Shown piece by piece: positions 9,707 through 19,292 of a stretch of 35,573 bases of DNA; the first letter of the stretch is position 1; the number at the start of each line of letters is the position of its first letter. The stretch is taken from the NCBI GenBank assembly GCA_022844485.1, contig JALHLQ010000035.1, positions 1-35,573 of the forward strand, given 5' to 3'. The position numbers and the translations under genes were made by a program. This DNA comes from Xanthobacteraceae bacterium. GTDB taxonomy: Bacteria > Pseudomonadota > Alphaproteobacteria > Rhizobiales > Xanthobacteraceae. A model generated the notes under the pieces. That model saw only the letters and a program-made list of their open reading frames with translations. It ran no database searches and was not told the DNA's origin.

Positions 9707-11610
9707 GTCTCCGCCGAGGCCGCAATCGTAGCATGCACCCGCTTGAGAATCGCGAGCGCGTCGCAGCCGGCGTAAATGAATTCGGAAACGCCCGCCTCGC
9801 GCAGCGCCGCTTCGAGCTCCTTCGGTCGGCCTGCCAGATAGATGTGCCGCGCGCCTGCCGCAGACAACGCCTGGGCGGTCCCGGCAGCTTCGCGGGCATA
9901 GACTTCGTCCGAGGAGCAGAGGCAGGCGAGCGTTGCACCGCAGGATTTGAAGGAGGAAGCCAGAGCAGAGAAGTCGCCGCGCGGAAGTTTCGTCTCTCCT
10001 TCGGGGAGCGGGGCAGCGATCGCTTCAATGCCCCCCGCCTCGAAGAAGTTCTTGGCGAAGGCCGCGCGCGCGGTGAACTCCACTGGGCTACCGAGCGTGG
10101 CGAGAAAGACGCGCAGCCGCGCACCACTTGTCTCCAGCACGCGATCGGAGGCATCGCGCAACGCCTCGAAAGGCTGCGCAAGGCGAATGGGGCGAAGCGC
10201 GTTCTGCTCCTCTTCCTTTTGCGGGGAGCGGTCGGGGGTGGAAATGCCAAGGGGGGATGGAACGAGAACAGAAACTTTCCCCTCGGCAATGTTCGGAAAC
10301 GCGCTGGTCCCGGTGATGGCGTCCTTGCGCGTCGCGACCGCCGCTTCGCGCGCCCGGCGCGCCTCGGCGACTTTCGTTTGCACGAGACCTTGTTCCAAGG
10401 CTGCGGCTGCGCCCCCCGCGCGCTCGATCTCCTGGAAGAACGTCCAGGCCGACATGCAGAGCTTGCGTGTCAGGTCTTCGAACGCGCCCGAACCGGCCGC
10501 CGGATCGGCGACCTTGGCGAGAGCGGACTCCTCCAACAGAACAAGCTGGGAATTGCGCGCGATTCGCCGAGCGAAGCGGTCTGGCAAGCCGAGCGCCGCC
10601 GTGAACGGCAGAACGCTCACGGCGTCTGCCCCGCCGAGCCCGGCTGCGAATGCCGCTATCGTCGTGCGCAGCATGTTCACGTATGGATCGCGCTGCGTCA
10701 TCATGCGCCACGCGGTTTCGGCGGAGACGAAGACGGGCTTCGGCGCGAGACCGCAGGCCTCTTCCACCCGCGCCCAGAGTTTCCGCAAGGCACGGAATTT
10801 CGCCATGGTCAGGAACTGGTCGGCGTCGGCGGAGAGGCGAAAGAAAATCGAGTGCCGCGCGTGATCGAGCGGCATGCCGGCTTCGAGCGCGCGCAGATAC
10901 GCCACCGCGGCCGCGAGCACGAAGGCAAGCTCCTGCGCTTCGGACCCGCCCGCATCATGCACGACGCGGCCGTCCGCGACCGCATGCGGACCGGCGAAGC
11001 CCTCGCTTGCGAGCCCGCGAACGAGAGCGGCGAACTGCGGCGCTATTTCGCGCCAGGGAAGGGGGCTGCTGCCGGCAAGAGCGATCGCGCCGAGCGGATC
11101 GAAGCCGAAGCGGATGCGCGCCGAGGGGGGCGCGATCCCCCTCTCGCGAACGAGCGCGACGAGGGCCTCCGCCGTTTCTTTCGCCGGCGGGCCAAGGTCG
11201 AGCTCGATCGGGATGGCATCGAGATGGACGCCGTCGAGCGTGCGCCTGATAGCCGGCCCTTTCGCCTCGATGCCGAAGCCGCGCGCCCCGATAGAGCCGG
11301 CAATCACAAGGGTCAGCCCGCTCGTGCCGTTCTCGAGATCATGCAACGCCTCGGCATTCGCCGCCGCGGGATCGGGATGATCGACCCGCTGCATCGCCGC
11401 CCAAGCCTGCGCCGCGCCGCGCCCGGCGACGAGCGGCGCATTCGCCTCGCGAACGTAAAGCGGTTCGATGCGCAAACCGTCATGGGTGCGTGACACGAGT
11501 TTCTTCTCGAAGGACGCTCCCTTGAGCACGCCCTCGACGAGCGTCAGCCACTGCTCGCGCGTCGCCGGCGGAAACTCGGCGGCAAGCGCCAAAGGTCTGG
11601 TCTCACTCAT
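9703..11610 (-). CDS. mutA: Methylmalonyl-CoA mutase, small subunit
   Basis: This 635-aa partner of the large subunit in the heterodimeric bacterial enzyme is homologous along the barrel ([33 protein letters not shown]). The C-terminal B12-like domain has lost the cobalamin motif: where the large subunit has DGHDRG, this one reads [10 protein letters not shown]. That loss is normal for small subunits, which are structural. A linker of about 40 residues before that domain (around [21 protein letters not shown]) is hydrophilic and probably variable. ATG 11610 is 52 bases from the folK stop on the same strand and no clear Shine-Dalgarno is seen. Translation of the large subunit is coupled through the ATGA overlap. 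Confidence 0.93.
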
Positions 11611-11662
11611 GGCCGGAAAATGCCACGCCGAAGGGAAATCGCCAATGACCGAACCGCTCCGG

Positions 11663-12151
11663 TCACGTCCGATCGAGCCGTTCGATGCCGGAACGATCCG
11701 CCTTTTCGGCCGCTTCCTGCAGCCTATGACCTGAAATCACCCAATCCGGCCTGATCTCCGCCAGCGGGACGAGCACGAAGGCGCGTTCGAACAGGTGCGG
11801 GTGGGGCAGCGTCAGGCCGGGCTCCTCGATCGCTACGTCGTCATAGGCGAGGAGGTCGATGTCGATGGTGCGCGGACCGAAGCGCGGGGCCGCCATGCGG
11901 TCGCGCCCGAGCCGCCGTTCCACGTCCAATCCGCGTGTCAAGAGAGCGCGCGGCGTCAGCGCGGTCTCCACCGCGATACAACAGTTCACGAAATCAGGTT
12001 GCTCCGTGACGCCCCAGGGCTCCGTGCGGTAATCGGACGAGCGCGCGAGGAGCCGCACCGTCGCGCCGTCGCAGAGCATCACGACGGCGCGAGCGATCGT
12101 TGCGCGGACGTCGCCCAGATTCCCGCCAAGCCCGATCAGTGCCTCGGCCAA
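11663..12151 (-). CDS. folK: 2-amino-4-hydroxy-6-hydroxymethyldihydropteridine pyrophosphokinase
   Basis: FolK transfers pyrophosphate from ATP to 6-hydroxymethyl-dihydropterin, the step before dihydropteroate synthase. The 162 aa show the family opening ALIGLGGNLGD, then SSDYRTEPWGVTEQPDFVNC and the nucleotide/Mg segment FGPRTIDIDLLAYDD, with LTLPHPHLFERAFVLVPLAEI near the C-terminus. The start is TTG 12151, three bases after the folB stop, so translation probably depends on coupling to folB. It is the last of three folate genes in the order folP-folB-folK. The mutase genes follow after 52 bases. Confidence 0.95.
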   Translation of the reverse strand: MAEALIGLGGNLGDVRATIARAVVMLCDGATVRLLARSSDYRTEPWGVTEQPDFVNCCIAVETALTPRALLTRGLDVERRLGRDRMAAPRFGPRTIDIDLLAYDDVAIEEPGLTLPHPHLFERAFVLVPLAEIRPDWVISGHRLQEAAEKADRSGIERLDRT

Positions 12152-12154
12152 GGA

Positions 12155-12526
12155 TCAACGGCCTTCGCGAGCGCGCACGATTGTTACGCCGACGTTTTCG
12201 AACACGGCGGCGATGGGCGCGTGCGGCTTCTTCACGGTGACCTTGACATGCGAGATTCGCGCGAAGGACTTCAGCACCGCGTCCGCCACCGCCCCGGCGG
12301 CCGCTTCCACTAGCCGGCAGCGCCGTCCGGTGAAGGCCTGCTCGGCGGCGCTCACGACGTCCTGATAGCTGATCGTGTCGGCAAGCTTGTCGCTGTGCGA
12401 AGCGGCGGCCAGATCAAGCTCCAGCGCAAGGTCGACGATGAAGGTTTGCCCGACGCGCTGCTCGTGCTCGAGGACGCCGTGATAGGCGTGAATGACCAGT
12501 CCATTGACGAAGATCGTATCGCTCAT
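12155..12526 (-). CDS. folB: Dihydroneopterin aldolase
   Basis: This enzyme cleaves 7,8-dihydroneopterin to 6-hydroxymethyl-dihydropterin and glycolaldehyde in folate synthesis. At 123 aa it has the normal length of this tunnel-fold enzyme. Visible motifs are IFVNGLVIHAYHGVLEHEQRVGQ at the N-terminus, with the conserved GVLEHE Glu, and a central Ser/Tyr-containing DTISYQDV. The C-terminal HVKVTVKKPHAPI carries the conserved Lys-Pro. The start ATG overlaps the folP stop by four bases (ATGA). The gene sits between folP and folK, an order common in alphaproteobacteria. Confidence 0.94.
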   Translation of the reverse strand: MSDTIFVNGLVIHAYHGVLEHEQRVGQTFIVDLALELDLAAASHSDKLADTISYQDVVSAAEQAFTGRRCRLVEAAAGAVADAVLKSFARISHVKVTVKKPHAPIAAVFENVGVTIVRAREGR

Positions 12527-13377
12527 CGGGCGCTCCGGATAGCTGCGGCGACGCGCAGGGCCTGAACCGTTTCAAACACGTCATGCGCGCGCACGATATC
12601 TGCGCCCGCCGCGGCCGCGAGCACAGCGGCAGCGACGGACCCGCCGAGGCGCCGATCAGGTGGGGCGGGAGAAATCGAATCGATAAAACGCTTGCGGGAA
12701 AGCCCGATCAGGAGCGGCAAGCCGAAGGACTTCAATTCGCTCAGCCGCGCCATGACGGTCAAGCTTTGCTCGGGAGTCTTGCCGAACCCGATGCCCGGAT
12801 CGAGCACGATCCTCTCCCTTGGGAGGCCTGCGGCTGCTGCGATCTCCAGCGAACGCTCGAGAAAAAGCTTGATCTCCCGCATGATGTCGATGGCCGCGTC
12901 CGCTTTGTCACGGTTATGCATGATAATGACAGGCGCGCCATGCCTCGCCGCGGCGTGAGACATGTCCGGATCGCGCTGCAAGCCCCACACGTCGTTGACG
13001 ATGGCGGCGCCCTGCGCCAGCGCCCATTCGGCGACGCTCGCTTTCATCGTGTCGATGGACACCGGCGGACCGAGCTTCACAATCGCCGGCAGAACAGGCG
13101 CAAGCCGCGCGCGTTCCTCTGCCTCGGCAACCGGCGTCGCCCCGCCATAGGGGCGTGTCGATTCCGCACCAATGTCCAGGATGTCGGCGCCGTCCTCGAT
13201 CATGCGCCGCGCCTGCGCAATTGCGCGGTCGGGGTCGATGAAAAGCCCCCCGTCGGAGAAGGAATCCGGCGTGACGTTCAGCACGCCCATCACCAAAGTG
13301 CGGCCTTCGCCAAGCAGCCTTTGCAGCGGGTTTGCGCTCGGGGGAGGCGTCGGGGTTGTGACCGGAACCGAACTCAT
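12523..13377 (-). CDS. folP: Dihydropteroate synthase
   Basis: Dihydropteroate synthase condenses 6-hydroxymethyl-dihydropterin pyrophosphate with p-aminobenzoate and is the classical sulfonamide target. The 284-aa TIM-barrel shows the pyrophosphate-binding MGVLNVTPDSFSDGG loop (about residues 30-44), DIGAESTRP, and later VLDPGIGFGKT and IGLSRKRFI. ATG 13377 is supported by the family start; the Pro/Thr-rich first 18 residues are a variable extension. It begins the folPBK unit. About 126 bases without an ORF separate it from the DUF4332 gene upstream on the same strand, leaving room for a promoter that I cannot identify confidently. Confidence 0.96.
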   Translation of the reverse strand: MSSVPVTTPTPPPSANPLQRLLGEGRTLVMGVLNVTPDSFSDGGLFIDPDRAIAQARRMIEDGADILDIGAESTRPYGGATPVAEAEERARLAPVLPAIVKLGPPVSIDTMKASVAEWALAQGAAIVNDVWGLQRDPDMSHAAARHGAPVIIMHNRDKADAAIDIMREIKLFLERSLEIAAAAGLPRERIVLDPGIGFGKTPEQSLTVMARLSELKSFGLPLLIGLSRKRFIDSISPAPPDRRLGGSVAAAVLAAAAGADIVRAHDVFETVQALRVAAAIRSAR

Positions 13378-13503
13378 CGGCGGCGGCTTTGCGCCGCTCT
13401 GTTCGGCAAGTCAAGTCGGCTCCATGACGAGCGATGCCCGCGCGGGAGCCAGATTTCGTTTCCGAGTCCGGTGACGCGGTTGGTAAAGGGGTCGGGTCGC
13501 GCG

Positions 13504-13911
13504 TCAGTACCGGATTACGGGGGGCAGCGATCTGGCGATGGCCTGCCAACGCGCAAGCCTCTGCCGCGATGGCGGCTGGCGGACGATGTTCTTCTTCTCG
13601 TTCACCTTTTTCATCAAGTCGGCCAGCTTGTCCGGGTTCCTGTGTTTGAACTCCTTGACGGTATCCACGCCGGAAAGATGCATCAGCGTCGCAAGCGGCT
13701 CGCCGACGCCTCTGATCCGCATGCGATCGGCAAGCGTCGTCCAGCGGAGAACCGTTCGCTCGTCGATGCCGAGCTTTTCCGCGAGGTCTTTTCGGCCCTT
13801 CGGCGTTCCTCCCGCCTGCAGCAGCTTTGCCGTTGTTCTAATGCCCAGAGCTTTCAATCTGGTCGCCATAACAGGACCGATACCCTCGATATCCATGAGG
13901 GACTGCGCCAT
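13504..13911 (-). CDS. DUF4332 domain-containing protein (helix-hairpin-helix type)
   Basis: This 135-aa cytoplasmic protein resembles the DUF4332 family. The N-terminal helix-hairpin-helix (IEGIGPVMATRLKALGIRTTAKLL) and a second copy (RIRGVGEPLATLMHLSGVDTVKEF) are of the kind that bind DNA or RNA backbones non-specifically. A basic tail rich in Lys, Arg and Gln follows (about residues 100-128). GGAGG six bases before ATG 13911 supports the start. The role is unknown; nucleic-acid binding is an inference from the hairpins. It stands alone between folP and the DUF2267-like gene, all three on the minus strand. Confidence 0.8.
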   Translation of the reverse strand: MAQSLMDIEGIGPVMATRLKALGIRTTAKLLQAGGTPKGRKDLAEKLGIDERTVLRWTTLADRMRIRGVGEPLATLMHLSGVDTVKEFKHRNPDKLADLMKKVNEKKNIVRQPPSRQRLARWQAIARSLPPVIRY

Positions 13912-13995
13912 CTGTTGCCTCCAGTCGCCTATTGATTATGAACCGGGCGCATACGCCGCACGGAACGCCGGCCCTCTGTCTTCTTGCCCCAACGC

Positions 13996-14358
13996 TCAAA
14001 CAAACTGACCGAGACCTGGGATTGACCCGACAATCTGCCCCACGGCATCTTCGCCCGCTTTCTCGCGGGCGAAGCCGATCAGTTCACGCGTTACCCCTTG
14101 TACTTGCCCCATGCTAAGACCGAGCGACATCAACTGCGTGCCAACCCCCATAATGCCGCCCATGCTGCCGAACATTCCGCCGCTTCCTTCCGCTCCGCTG
14201 GCGACCGCCTCGGAGCCCGGAAATACGGCAAGGAGTTTGTTGACCTGCTCGGGCGGCCCTTCCTTCATGAGGAAGTTCAGGATGACGCCGATGGCGCGTT
14301 CCGCCGTTTCGCGGTCGGTACCGACATTCGCGACAATGCGCCCGATCAGTTCTTCCAT
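13996..14358 (-). CDS. Small Gly/Met-rich protein, DUF2267-like
   Basis: This 120-aa protein has an N-terminal helical segment (MEELIGRIVANVGTDRETAERAIGVILNF) that resembles the start of DUF2267-type helical domains. A flexible Gly/Met/Ser-rich stretch follows at residues 55-75, then an amphipathic helical C-terminus ending IVGSIPGLGQFV. I have seen similar proteins in Bradyrhizobium-like genomes without a known function. No signal peptide or transmembrane helix is obvious. GAGGA five bases before ATG 14358 supports the start. It is divergent from the yjgR-like gene across 199 bases. Confidence 0.75.
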   Translation of the reverse strand: MEELIGRIVANVGTDRETAERAIGVILNFLMKEGPPEQVNKLLAVFPGSEAVASGAEGSGGMFGSMGGIMGVGTQLMSLGLSMGQVQGVTRELIGFAREKAGEDAVGQIVGSIPGLGQFV

Positions 14359-14557
14359 GATGTCCTCGTCTCACGGCCGGAACGCCGCCACTATGGACCA
14401 ACGCCGGATGCAATGACAAGCACGCATCCCAGCGTCAAGTGCGTGAGCCTGTTGCATGCGCGACATGACGCTGCGCTGCACGCACTAAGAGAAGTGGAAA
14501 GAGCGGACGCACGACACTATAAGCAGAGCCACCTCGAACAGGACGCGAGCCTCAGAC

Positions 14558-16105
14558 ATGACGGAACTCGACACGGACGGAAAAATCTTCATCGGCCGGA
14601 GCGCCAAGCCTGAATGTTTGACGCTCAGGCTCGCCAACCGTCACGGGCTGGTCACTGGCGCGACGGGGACGGGCAAGACTGTGACGCTCCAGGTGCTTGC
14701 AGAGGGCTTCTCTCGTGCCGGCGTTTCCGTCTTCGCAGCCGACATCAAGGGGGACCTGTCCGGCGTCGCCGCGCCCGGCGAGGCGAAGGATGCGCTCGTC
14801 CAGCGCGCGAAGGACATGGGCTTTACCTATGAGATCGACGAATTCCCGGTTGTGTTCTGGGATCTTTTCGGCGAGCAGGGTCATCCGATCCGCACGACGA
14901 TTTCCGAAATGGGACCGCTGCTTCTCTCGCAGCTTCTCGGGCTGAACGAAGCGCAAGAGGGCGTGCTGAATATCGCATTTCGCATCGCGGACGAGCAGGG
15001 CTTGGCGCTCCTGGACCTCAAAGACCTGCGCGCGATGCTTGCCTTCGTGTCCGAGAATGCGAAGGAGATTTCCAAGCAATATGGCAACGTGTCCTCTGCA
15101 AGTGTCGGGGCGATCCAGCGTCAGCTTCTGGTGTTGGAGAACCAGGGGGCGGCGAAATTCTTCGGCGAGCCCGCGCTCGAGATCAAGGATTTGATGCGCA
15201 CCGACCGCGACAAACGCGGCGTGATCAACATTCTCGCGGCCGACAAGCTGATGGAGAACCCCCGCCTTTACGCGACGTTCCTATTGTGGCTTTTGTCGGA
15301 ACTCTTCGAAGAGCTTCCCGAAGTCGGCGATCCGGACAAGCCGAAGCTCGTGTTCTTCTTCGACGAGGCGCACCTCTTGTTCGATCAGACGCGCGAGTCC
15401 GACGAGAAGTCTGCGCTGCTCGACAAGATCGAGCAGGTGGTGCGCCTGATCCGCTCGAAAGGCGTCGGCGTCTTTTTCGTGACGCAGAACCCGCTGGACG
15501 TGCCAGAGAAGGTTTTGGCGCAACTCGGCAATCGCGTGCAGCACGCGTTGCGCGCCTTCACGCCGCGCGATCAGAAGGCCGTGCGCGCCGCGGCGGAGAC
15601 GTTCCGTGCAAACCCCGGGCTCGATACCGCCAAGGTCATCACCGAGCTCGGCAAGGGCGAGGCGCTGGTCTCGTTTCTGGAAGGCAATGGCGTGCCGAGC
15701 GCCGTCGAGCGCGCGATGATCCGGCCGCCTTCCGCGCGCATCGGACCGATAACGCCGGAGGAGCGGAAGGCGATCACGGCCAAAAGCCCCATCCGGGGAA
15801 AATACGATCAGATGGTCGATGCGGAGTCTGCGTACGAAATTCTGCAGAAGAGAGTGCAGGACAAAGTGGCGGAAGCCGCCGGGCCGGCGCCCGAGCCGCC
15901 TCCTTCCGGCGGTCTTGGCAAATGGGGTGATTTGCTGGGCGGCGTTCTTGGCGGCGGCCAGCCGCAAGGACGCGGCCGCGCCCGCATGTCGACGACCGAG
16001 GTGGTGGTCAAGCAGGTCGCGCGCTCGGTCGCATCACAGGTCGGGACGCAGGTCGGCCGTGCGATTATTCGCGGCGTGCTCGGCAGCCTCGGCGGCCGGC
16101 GCTGA
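14558..16105 (+). CDS. HerA/YjgR-type ATPase (DUF853 family)
   Basis: This 515-aa cytoplasmic P-loop ATPase belongs to the HerA-FtsK superfamily, YjgR branch. Walker A is GATGTGKT (residues 34-41), preceded by the family's N-terminal [21 protein letters not shown]. Walker [13 protein letters not shown], lies near residue 270, followed by the sensor [32 protein letters not shown] segment typical of YjgR. The C-terminal 60 residues are a Pro/Gly linker and the conserved Ala/Gly-rich tail ([16 protein letters not shown]). Its biological role is unknown in any organism I can name. It is not next to nurA or other HerA-system genes, so a defence role is not indicated. An M20 peptidase follows after 16 bases. 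Confidence 0.92.
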   Translation: MTELDTDGKIFIGRSAKPECLTLRLANRHGLVTGATGTGKTVTLQVLAEGFSRAGVSVFAADIKGDLSGVAAPGEAKDALVQRAKDMGFTYEIDEFPVVFWDLFGEQGHPIRTTISEMGPLLLSQLLGLNEAQEGVLNIAFRIADEQGLALLDLKDLRAMLAFVSENAKEISKQYGNVSSASVGAIQRQLLVLENQGAAKFFGEPALEIKDLMRTDRDKRGVINILAADKLMENPRLYATFLLWLLSELFEELPEVGDPDKPKLVFFFDEAHLLFDQTRESDEKSALLDKIEQVVRLIRSKGVGVFFVTQNPLDVPEKVLAQLGNRVQHALRAFTPRDQKAVRAAAETFRANPGLDTAKVITELGKGEALVSFLEGNGVPSAVERAMIRPPSARIGPITPEERKAITAKSPIRGKYDQMVDAESAYEILQKRVQDKVAEAAGPAPEPPPSGGLGKWGDLLGGVLGGGQPQGRGRARMSTTEVVVKQVARSVASQVGTQVGRAIIRGVLGSLGGRR

Positions 16106-16121
16106 ATTCGAAGGGTTTTGC

Positions 16122-17504
16122 ATGTCCACGCTTGACGCCGTTCTCGACCGCATCGACCGCGATCTCGACACGAGCCTCGCCCGGCTCTTCGATTTCCTCC
16201 GCATCCCGTCGATTTCAACCGACCCTGCCTACGCGAAGCATTGCCGCACGGCCGCGGAGTTCTTCGCTAAAGACCTGACCTCGATCGGGTTCGATACGAG
16301 CGTGCGCCCGACCGGGGGCCATCCGGTGGTCGTCGGTAAGCATCTGAACGGCAACGGCCCGCATGCGCTGTTTTACGGCCATTACGATGTGCAGCCGGTC
16401 GATCCGCTCGTTCTGTGGAAGACGCCGCCCTTCGAACCGCGCATCGACACACTGCCCGACGGGCGCAAGATCATCGTCGCGCGCGGCGCCTGCGACGACA
16501 AAGGCCAGATGATGACGTTTGTCGAGGCTTGCCGCGCCTTCAAGGCGGTCACCGGCAAGCTGCCGCTGTCGATCACGCTCATGGCCGAAGGCGAAGAGGA
16601 GTGCGGCTCGAAGCACCTGTTCGGTTTCGTTCGCGACCATGCGGACGAGTTCAAGCTCGACATGGCGCTCGTCTGCGACACCGGCATGTGGAATGCGCAG
16701 ACGCCCTCGGTCACGACCTCGCTGCGGGGCCTGCTGTATGAGGAGGTGCGCCTCACCTGCGCCGACCGCGACCTGCACTCCGGTCTGTTCGGCGGCGCGG
16801 CGCAAAATCCCATCCGGGTCCTGGCGAAGATCATCGCCGCCATCCACGATTCCGAGGGGCGCATCGCCATTCCAGGATTCTACGATGGCGTGAAGGAACT
16901 CCCGTCCGATATCAGAGCGGATCTCGAAGCGCTCAAGCTCACGCCGGACGATTTTCTCGCCCCGGTCGGGCTTGGCATTCCAGCCGGCGAGAAAGACAGG
17001 ATGCTGGTCGAGCAGATTTCGACCCGCCCGACTTGCGATGTGAACGGCATGTGGGGCGGCTATACCGGTGAAGGCTCCAAGACCGTAATTCCGGCTCAGG
17101 CCTCGGCGAAGATTTCGTTCCGCCTGGTCGGCGATCAGGACCCGGATAAGATTCGCGCCGCCTTTTATACTTTCGTCCGCGAACGCCTGCCGGACGATTG
17201 CAGGGCCGAGTTCTTCAGCCATACCGGCAGCCCGGCGACGCAGATCGCCTACGACAGTCCATTGCTCGCAAAAGCGCGCCGCGCGCTGGGCGAGGAATGG
17301 GGGCACAAGGCCGTGACGGTCGGCTCGGGCGGGTCGATCCCGATTGTCGGCGACTTCAAACGGCTGCTCGGGATGGATACGCTTCTCGTCGGCTTTGCGC
17401 TCGACGACGACCGCGTGCATTCCCCGAACGAGAAATACGATCTCGCCTCCTTCCACAAAGGGACGCGGAGCTGGGCGCGGATACTCGCGTCGCTGGCGGC
17501 GTGA
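16122..17504 (+). CDS. M20-family metallopeptidase (dipeptidase)
   Basis: This 460-aa di-zinc hydrolase belongs to the M20/M25/M40 group and probably cleaves dipeptides or N-acyl amino acids in the cytoplasm. Metal ligands and catalytic residues are visible: His87 and Asp89 in YGHYD, the bridging Asp in RGACDDKG (121-128), the catalytic Glu pair in EGEEECGS (156-163), Asp in VCDTGMW, and the last His in DDDRVHSPNEKYD. The dimerisation domain lies between about 195 and 350. The frame is open far upstream inside the yjgR-like gene, but ATG 16122 gives the family-type N-terminus (MSTLDAVLDRIDRDL). It is probably co-transcribed with the ATPase gene. Confidence 0.93.
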   Translation: MSTLDAVLDRIDRDLDTSLARLFDFLRIPSISTDPAYAKHCRTAAEFFAKDLTSIGFDTSVRPTGGHPVVVGKHLNGNGPHALFYGHYDVQPVDPLVLWKTPPFEPRIDTLPDGRKIIVARGACDDKGQMMTFVEACRAFKAVTGKLPLSITLMAEGEEECGSKHLFGFVRDHADEFKLDMALVCDTGMWNAQTPSVTTSLRGLLYEEVRLTCADRDLHSGLFGGAAQNPIRVLAKIIAAIHDSEGRIAIPGFYDGVKELPSDIRADLEALKLTPDDFLAPVGLGIPAGEKDRMLVEQISTRPTCDVNGMWGGYTGEGSKTVIPAQASAKISFRLVGDQDPDKIRAAFYTFVRERLPDDCRAEFFSHTGSPATQIAYDSPLLAKARRALGEEWGHKAVTVGSGGSIPIVGDFKRLLGMDTLLVGFALDDDRVHSPNEKYDLASFHKGTRSWARILASLAA

Positions 17505-17508
17505 GGGC

Positions 17509-18168
17509 TCAGGCGCGAGACCCGGCGACTGAGAGTTCGGTCAAGCTGGAAACGATGCCGGTCAGCGCTCCGTCCGGATACTCGTCCGGCAGCTTCGTGC
17601 GATTGACCCAGATCGTGTCAAAGCCGAAACGCGCCGCCCCCATGATGTCCCAGCGGTTGGAAGACACGAACGCGACCTCCGCCGACGCGACGTTCAGCGC
17701 GTTCGTGGCGAGAGCGTAAACCTCGGGGCGCGGTTTGTAGAGCCGGATGGCGTCGACCGACAGGACGGCGTCGAAAACCATGCCGGATCGCTCGACCGCA
17801 GCTTGCAGCATGGCCGGCGAACCGTTTGAGAGGATGGCGGTGCGGCGCCCCTGCGCGCGAAGCCCGGCGATCGCCGCGCGTGCATCGGGAAACGCATCCA
17901 GCGCGAAATAGGTGGACAGCAATGGTGCGCGCAAATCGCGGCTCACCGACGGCGCGCGGGCAAAGGCGAAATCGAGCGCGCGCTCCGTGAGCGTCCAAAA
18001 GTCGACATAGGCGCCCGCCAGCGTCAGAGTCCATGTGTATTCGAGCTGTTTGGCGCGCCAAATTTCTGAGAACCGGTCCGCGTCAGCGCCGGCTGCTTCG
18101 CGATGCTTGGCTATGGCCGAATGGATGTCGAACAGCGTGCCGTAAGCGTCGAAGACGTAGGCGCGCAT
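17509..18168 (-). CDS. L-2-haloacid dehalogenase (HAD type II)
   Basis: This 219-aa cytoplasmic HAD hydrolase converts (S)-2-haloacids to (R)-2-hydroxyacids if it behaves as its family. All residues I know from the structurally studied L-DEX enzymes are present: nucleophile Asp7 in FDAYGTLFD, Thr11, Arg38, Ser114-Asn115 in SNG, Lys145 and Tyr151 in YKPRPEVY, and SSNRWD (169-174). The frame extends upstream to 18399, but that part is Arg/Pro-rich and crosses a palindromic repeat, so ATG 18168 is the start. It is convergent with the M20 peptidase (four bases apart). No transporter or regulator adjoins it, so its physiological substrate is uncertain. Confidence 0.9.
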   Translation of the reverse strand: MRAYVFDAYGTLFDIHSAIAKHREAAGADADRFSEIWRAKQLEYTWTLTLAGAYVDFWTLTERALDFAFARAPSVSRDLRAPLLSTYFALDAFPDARAAIAGLRAQGRRTAILSNGSPAMLQAAVERSGMVFDAVLSVDAIRLYKPRPEVYALATNALNVASAEVAFVSSNRWDIMGAARFGFDTIWVNRTKLPDEYPDGALTGIVSSLTELSVAGSRA

Positions 18169-18238
18169 TGGATTGTTCCCCGGGTGCATGCTCCTGATCC
18201 TCCGAGCGCCGCAGCTCCTCAGAATAGGCGACCGCGGG

Positions 18239-18285
18239 TCCTCCTGGCGAGGAGCGCGCGACACGCGCGTCTTCGACCCTGCGGG
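18239..18285. repeat. Degenerate copy of a rhizobial intergenic palindrome
   Basis: The sequence contains GAGGAG, then CGCGCG-ACA-CGCGCG (18255-18269), then TTCGACC. It follows the same plan as the element at 23163-23213 (GAGGAG, a 6-bp stem with a 3-base loop, then CTCGAACC). The outer arms are eroded here. It lies between the divergent dehalogenase and aminotransferase genes. Confidence 0.6.
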
Positions 18286-18336
18286 CATTCGAGCCCTCGG
18301 GAAAGGGCCTTGTCGATGATTCCGATCACGATTTTT

Positions 18337-18352
18337 CGCGGGCGCGCCCGCG
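18337..18352. other. Perfect 16-bp GC palindrome
   Basis: CGCGGGCGCGCCCGCG is its own reverse complement and lies 41 bases before the aminotransferase ATG. It could be an operator or a hairpin in the leader. In such a GC-rich genome it could also be chance, and no function is assigned. Confidence 0.4.
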
Positions 18353-18392
18353 CTTCTCTGTCTAAACTCGACAAGGATCAAGGAAACGGACA

Positions 18393-19250
18393 ATGGCAAG
18401 CGGCTGGTCGAAAACCTGGACCTTCGTTGATGGCGCGTGGCGCGAGGGCAACACGCCGATCATGGGCCCGCGAACCCATGCTGCCTGGCTCGGCTCCTCC
18501 GTCTTCGACGGGGCCCGCGCGTTCGAGGGCGTCGCGCCGGATCTCGAAGCGCATTTCGAGCGGGTGAACAACTCGGCGGCGAGAATGAATCTCAAGCCGC
18601 TGGTCGCCGTCAATGAATGGATCGGCCTCGCGCGCGATGGGTGGAAGCGCTTCGACAAGAATTCCGAACTCTACATCCGCCCGATGTATTGGGCGGAGCA
18701 GGGCGGCTACTTCTCGGTGCCGCCCGACCCGGACTCGACGCGCTGGTGTCTCTGTCTCTACGAAACCCCGATGCCGGAGCCGACAGGCATGTCGATCACG
18801 CTCTCGCCGTTCCGGCGGCCCACCATCGAAACCATGCCGGTCGACGCGAAAGCCGGCTGCCTCTATCCGAACAATGGGCGGGCCTTGATCGAGGCGAGGG
18901 CCAGGGGCTTCGAGAACGCGTTGCTGTGCGACATGCTGGGCAATGTCGCCGAACTCGCGACTGCCAACATCTTCATGGTGAAAGACGGCGTCGTCCTGAC
19001 GCCGGCGCCGAACAACACGTTCCTGAACGGGATCACGCGCCAGCGCGTGATCAGGCTGCTGCGCGACAATGGCGTCGCGGTGAACGAGACGGCGCTGCGC
19101 TACCGCGATTTCGAAACGGCGGACGAAATTTTCTCGTCCGGAAATTACGCGAAAGTGGTCCCTGTCATTCGCATCGGCGAACGCTCGCTTCAGCCGGGGC
19201 CGATCTATCGCAAGGCGCGTGAGCTTTACTGGGCCTTCGCACATGGCTGA
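18393..19250 (+). CDS. Branched-chain aminotransferase-like PLP enzyme (fold type IV)
   Basis: This 285-aa PLP-dependent aminotransferase is of the IlvE/D-amino-acid transaminase fold. The N-terminal VFDGARAFEG and FERVNNSAARM segments and YIRPMYW are typical. The Schiff-base Lys is Lys153 in DAKAGCLYPNN. The usual branched-chain EGSGENIF stretch reads ELATANIF here, and the C-terminal FLNGITRQRVIRLL is conserved. Annotation pipelines would call it branched-chain amino-acid aminotransferase, but the altered motif leaves the substrate open. AAGGA precedes ATG 18393 by eight bases. The YbfB-type transporter gene follows on the same strand after 42 bases. Confidence 0.88.
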   Translation: MASGWSKTWTFVDGAWREGNTPIMGPRTHAAWLGSSVFDGARAFEGVAPDLEAHFERVNNSAARMNLKPLVAVNEWIGLARDGWKRFDKNSELYIRPMYWAEQGGYFSVPPDPDSTRWCLCLYETPMPEPTGMSITLSPFRRPTIETMPVDAKAGCLYPNNGRALIEARARGFENALLCDMLGNVAELATANIFMVKDGVVLTPAPNNTFLNGITRQRVIRLLRDNGVAVNETALRYRDFETADEIFSSGNYAKVVPVIRIGERSLQPGPIYRKARELYWAFAHG

Positions 19251-19292
19251 AAACGGGTGGTCCGCATCGGCGCGACGGCCGATCCTCGGCCC

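Noticed and set aside
9733..11493. 586-codon + strand frame opposite mutA
   Set aside because: It is a shadow of a conserved mutase subunit; Arg-rich low-complexity product.
14558..16105. HerA-type ATPase as part of a defence system
   Set aside because: The protein is of the housekeeping YjgR type and has no NurA, SIR2 or other effector neighbour; an M20 peptidase follows.
18169..18399. N-terminal extension of the dehalogenase frame
   Set aside because: It crosses the palindromic repeat and is Arg/Pro-rich; the family start is ATG 18168.
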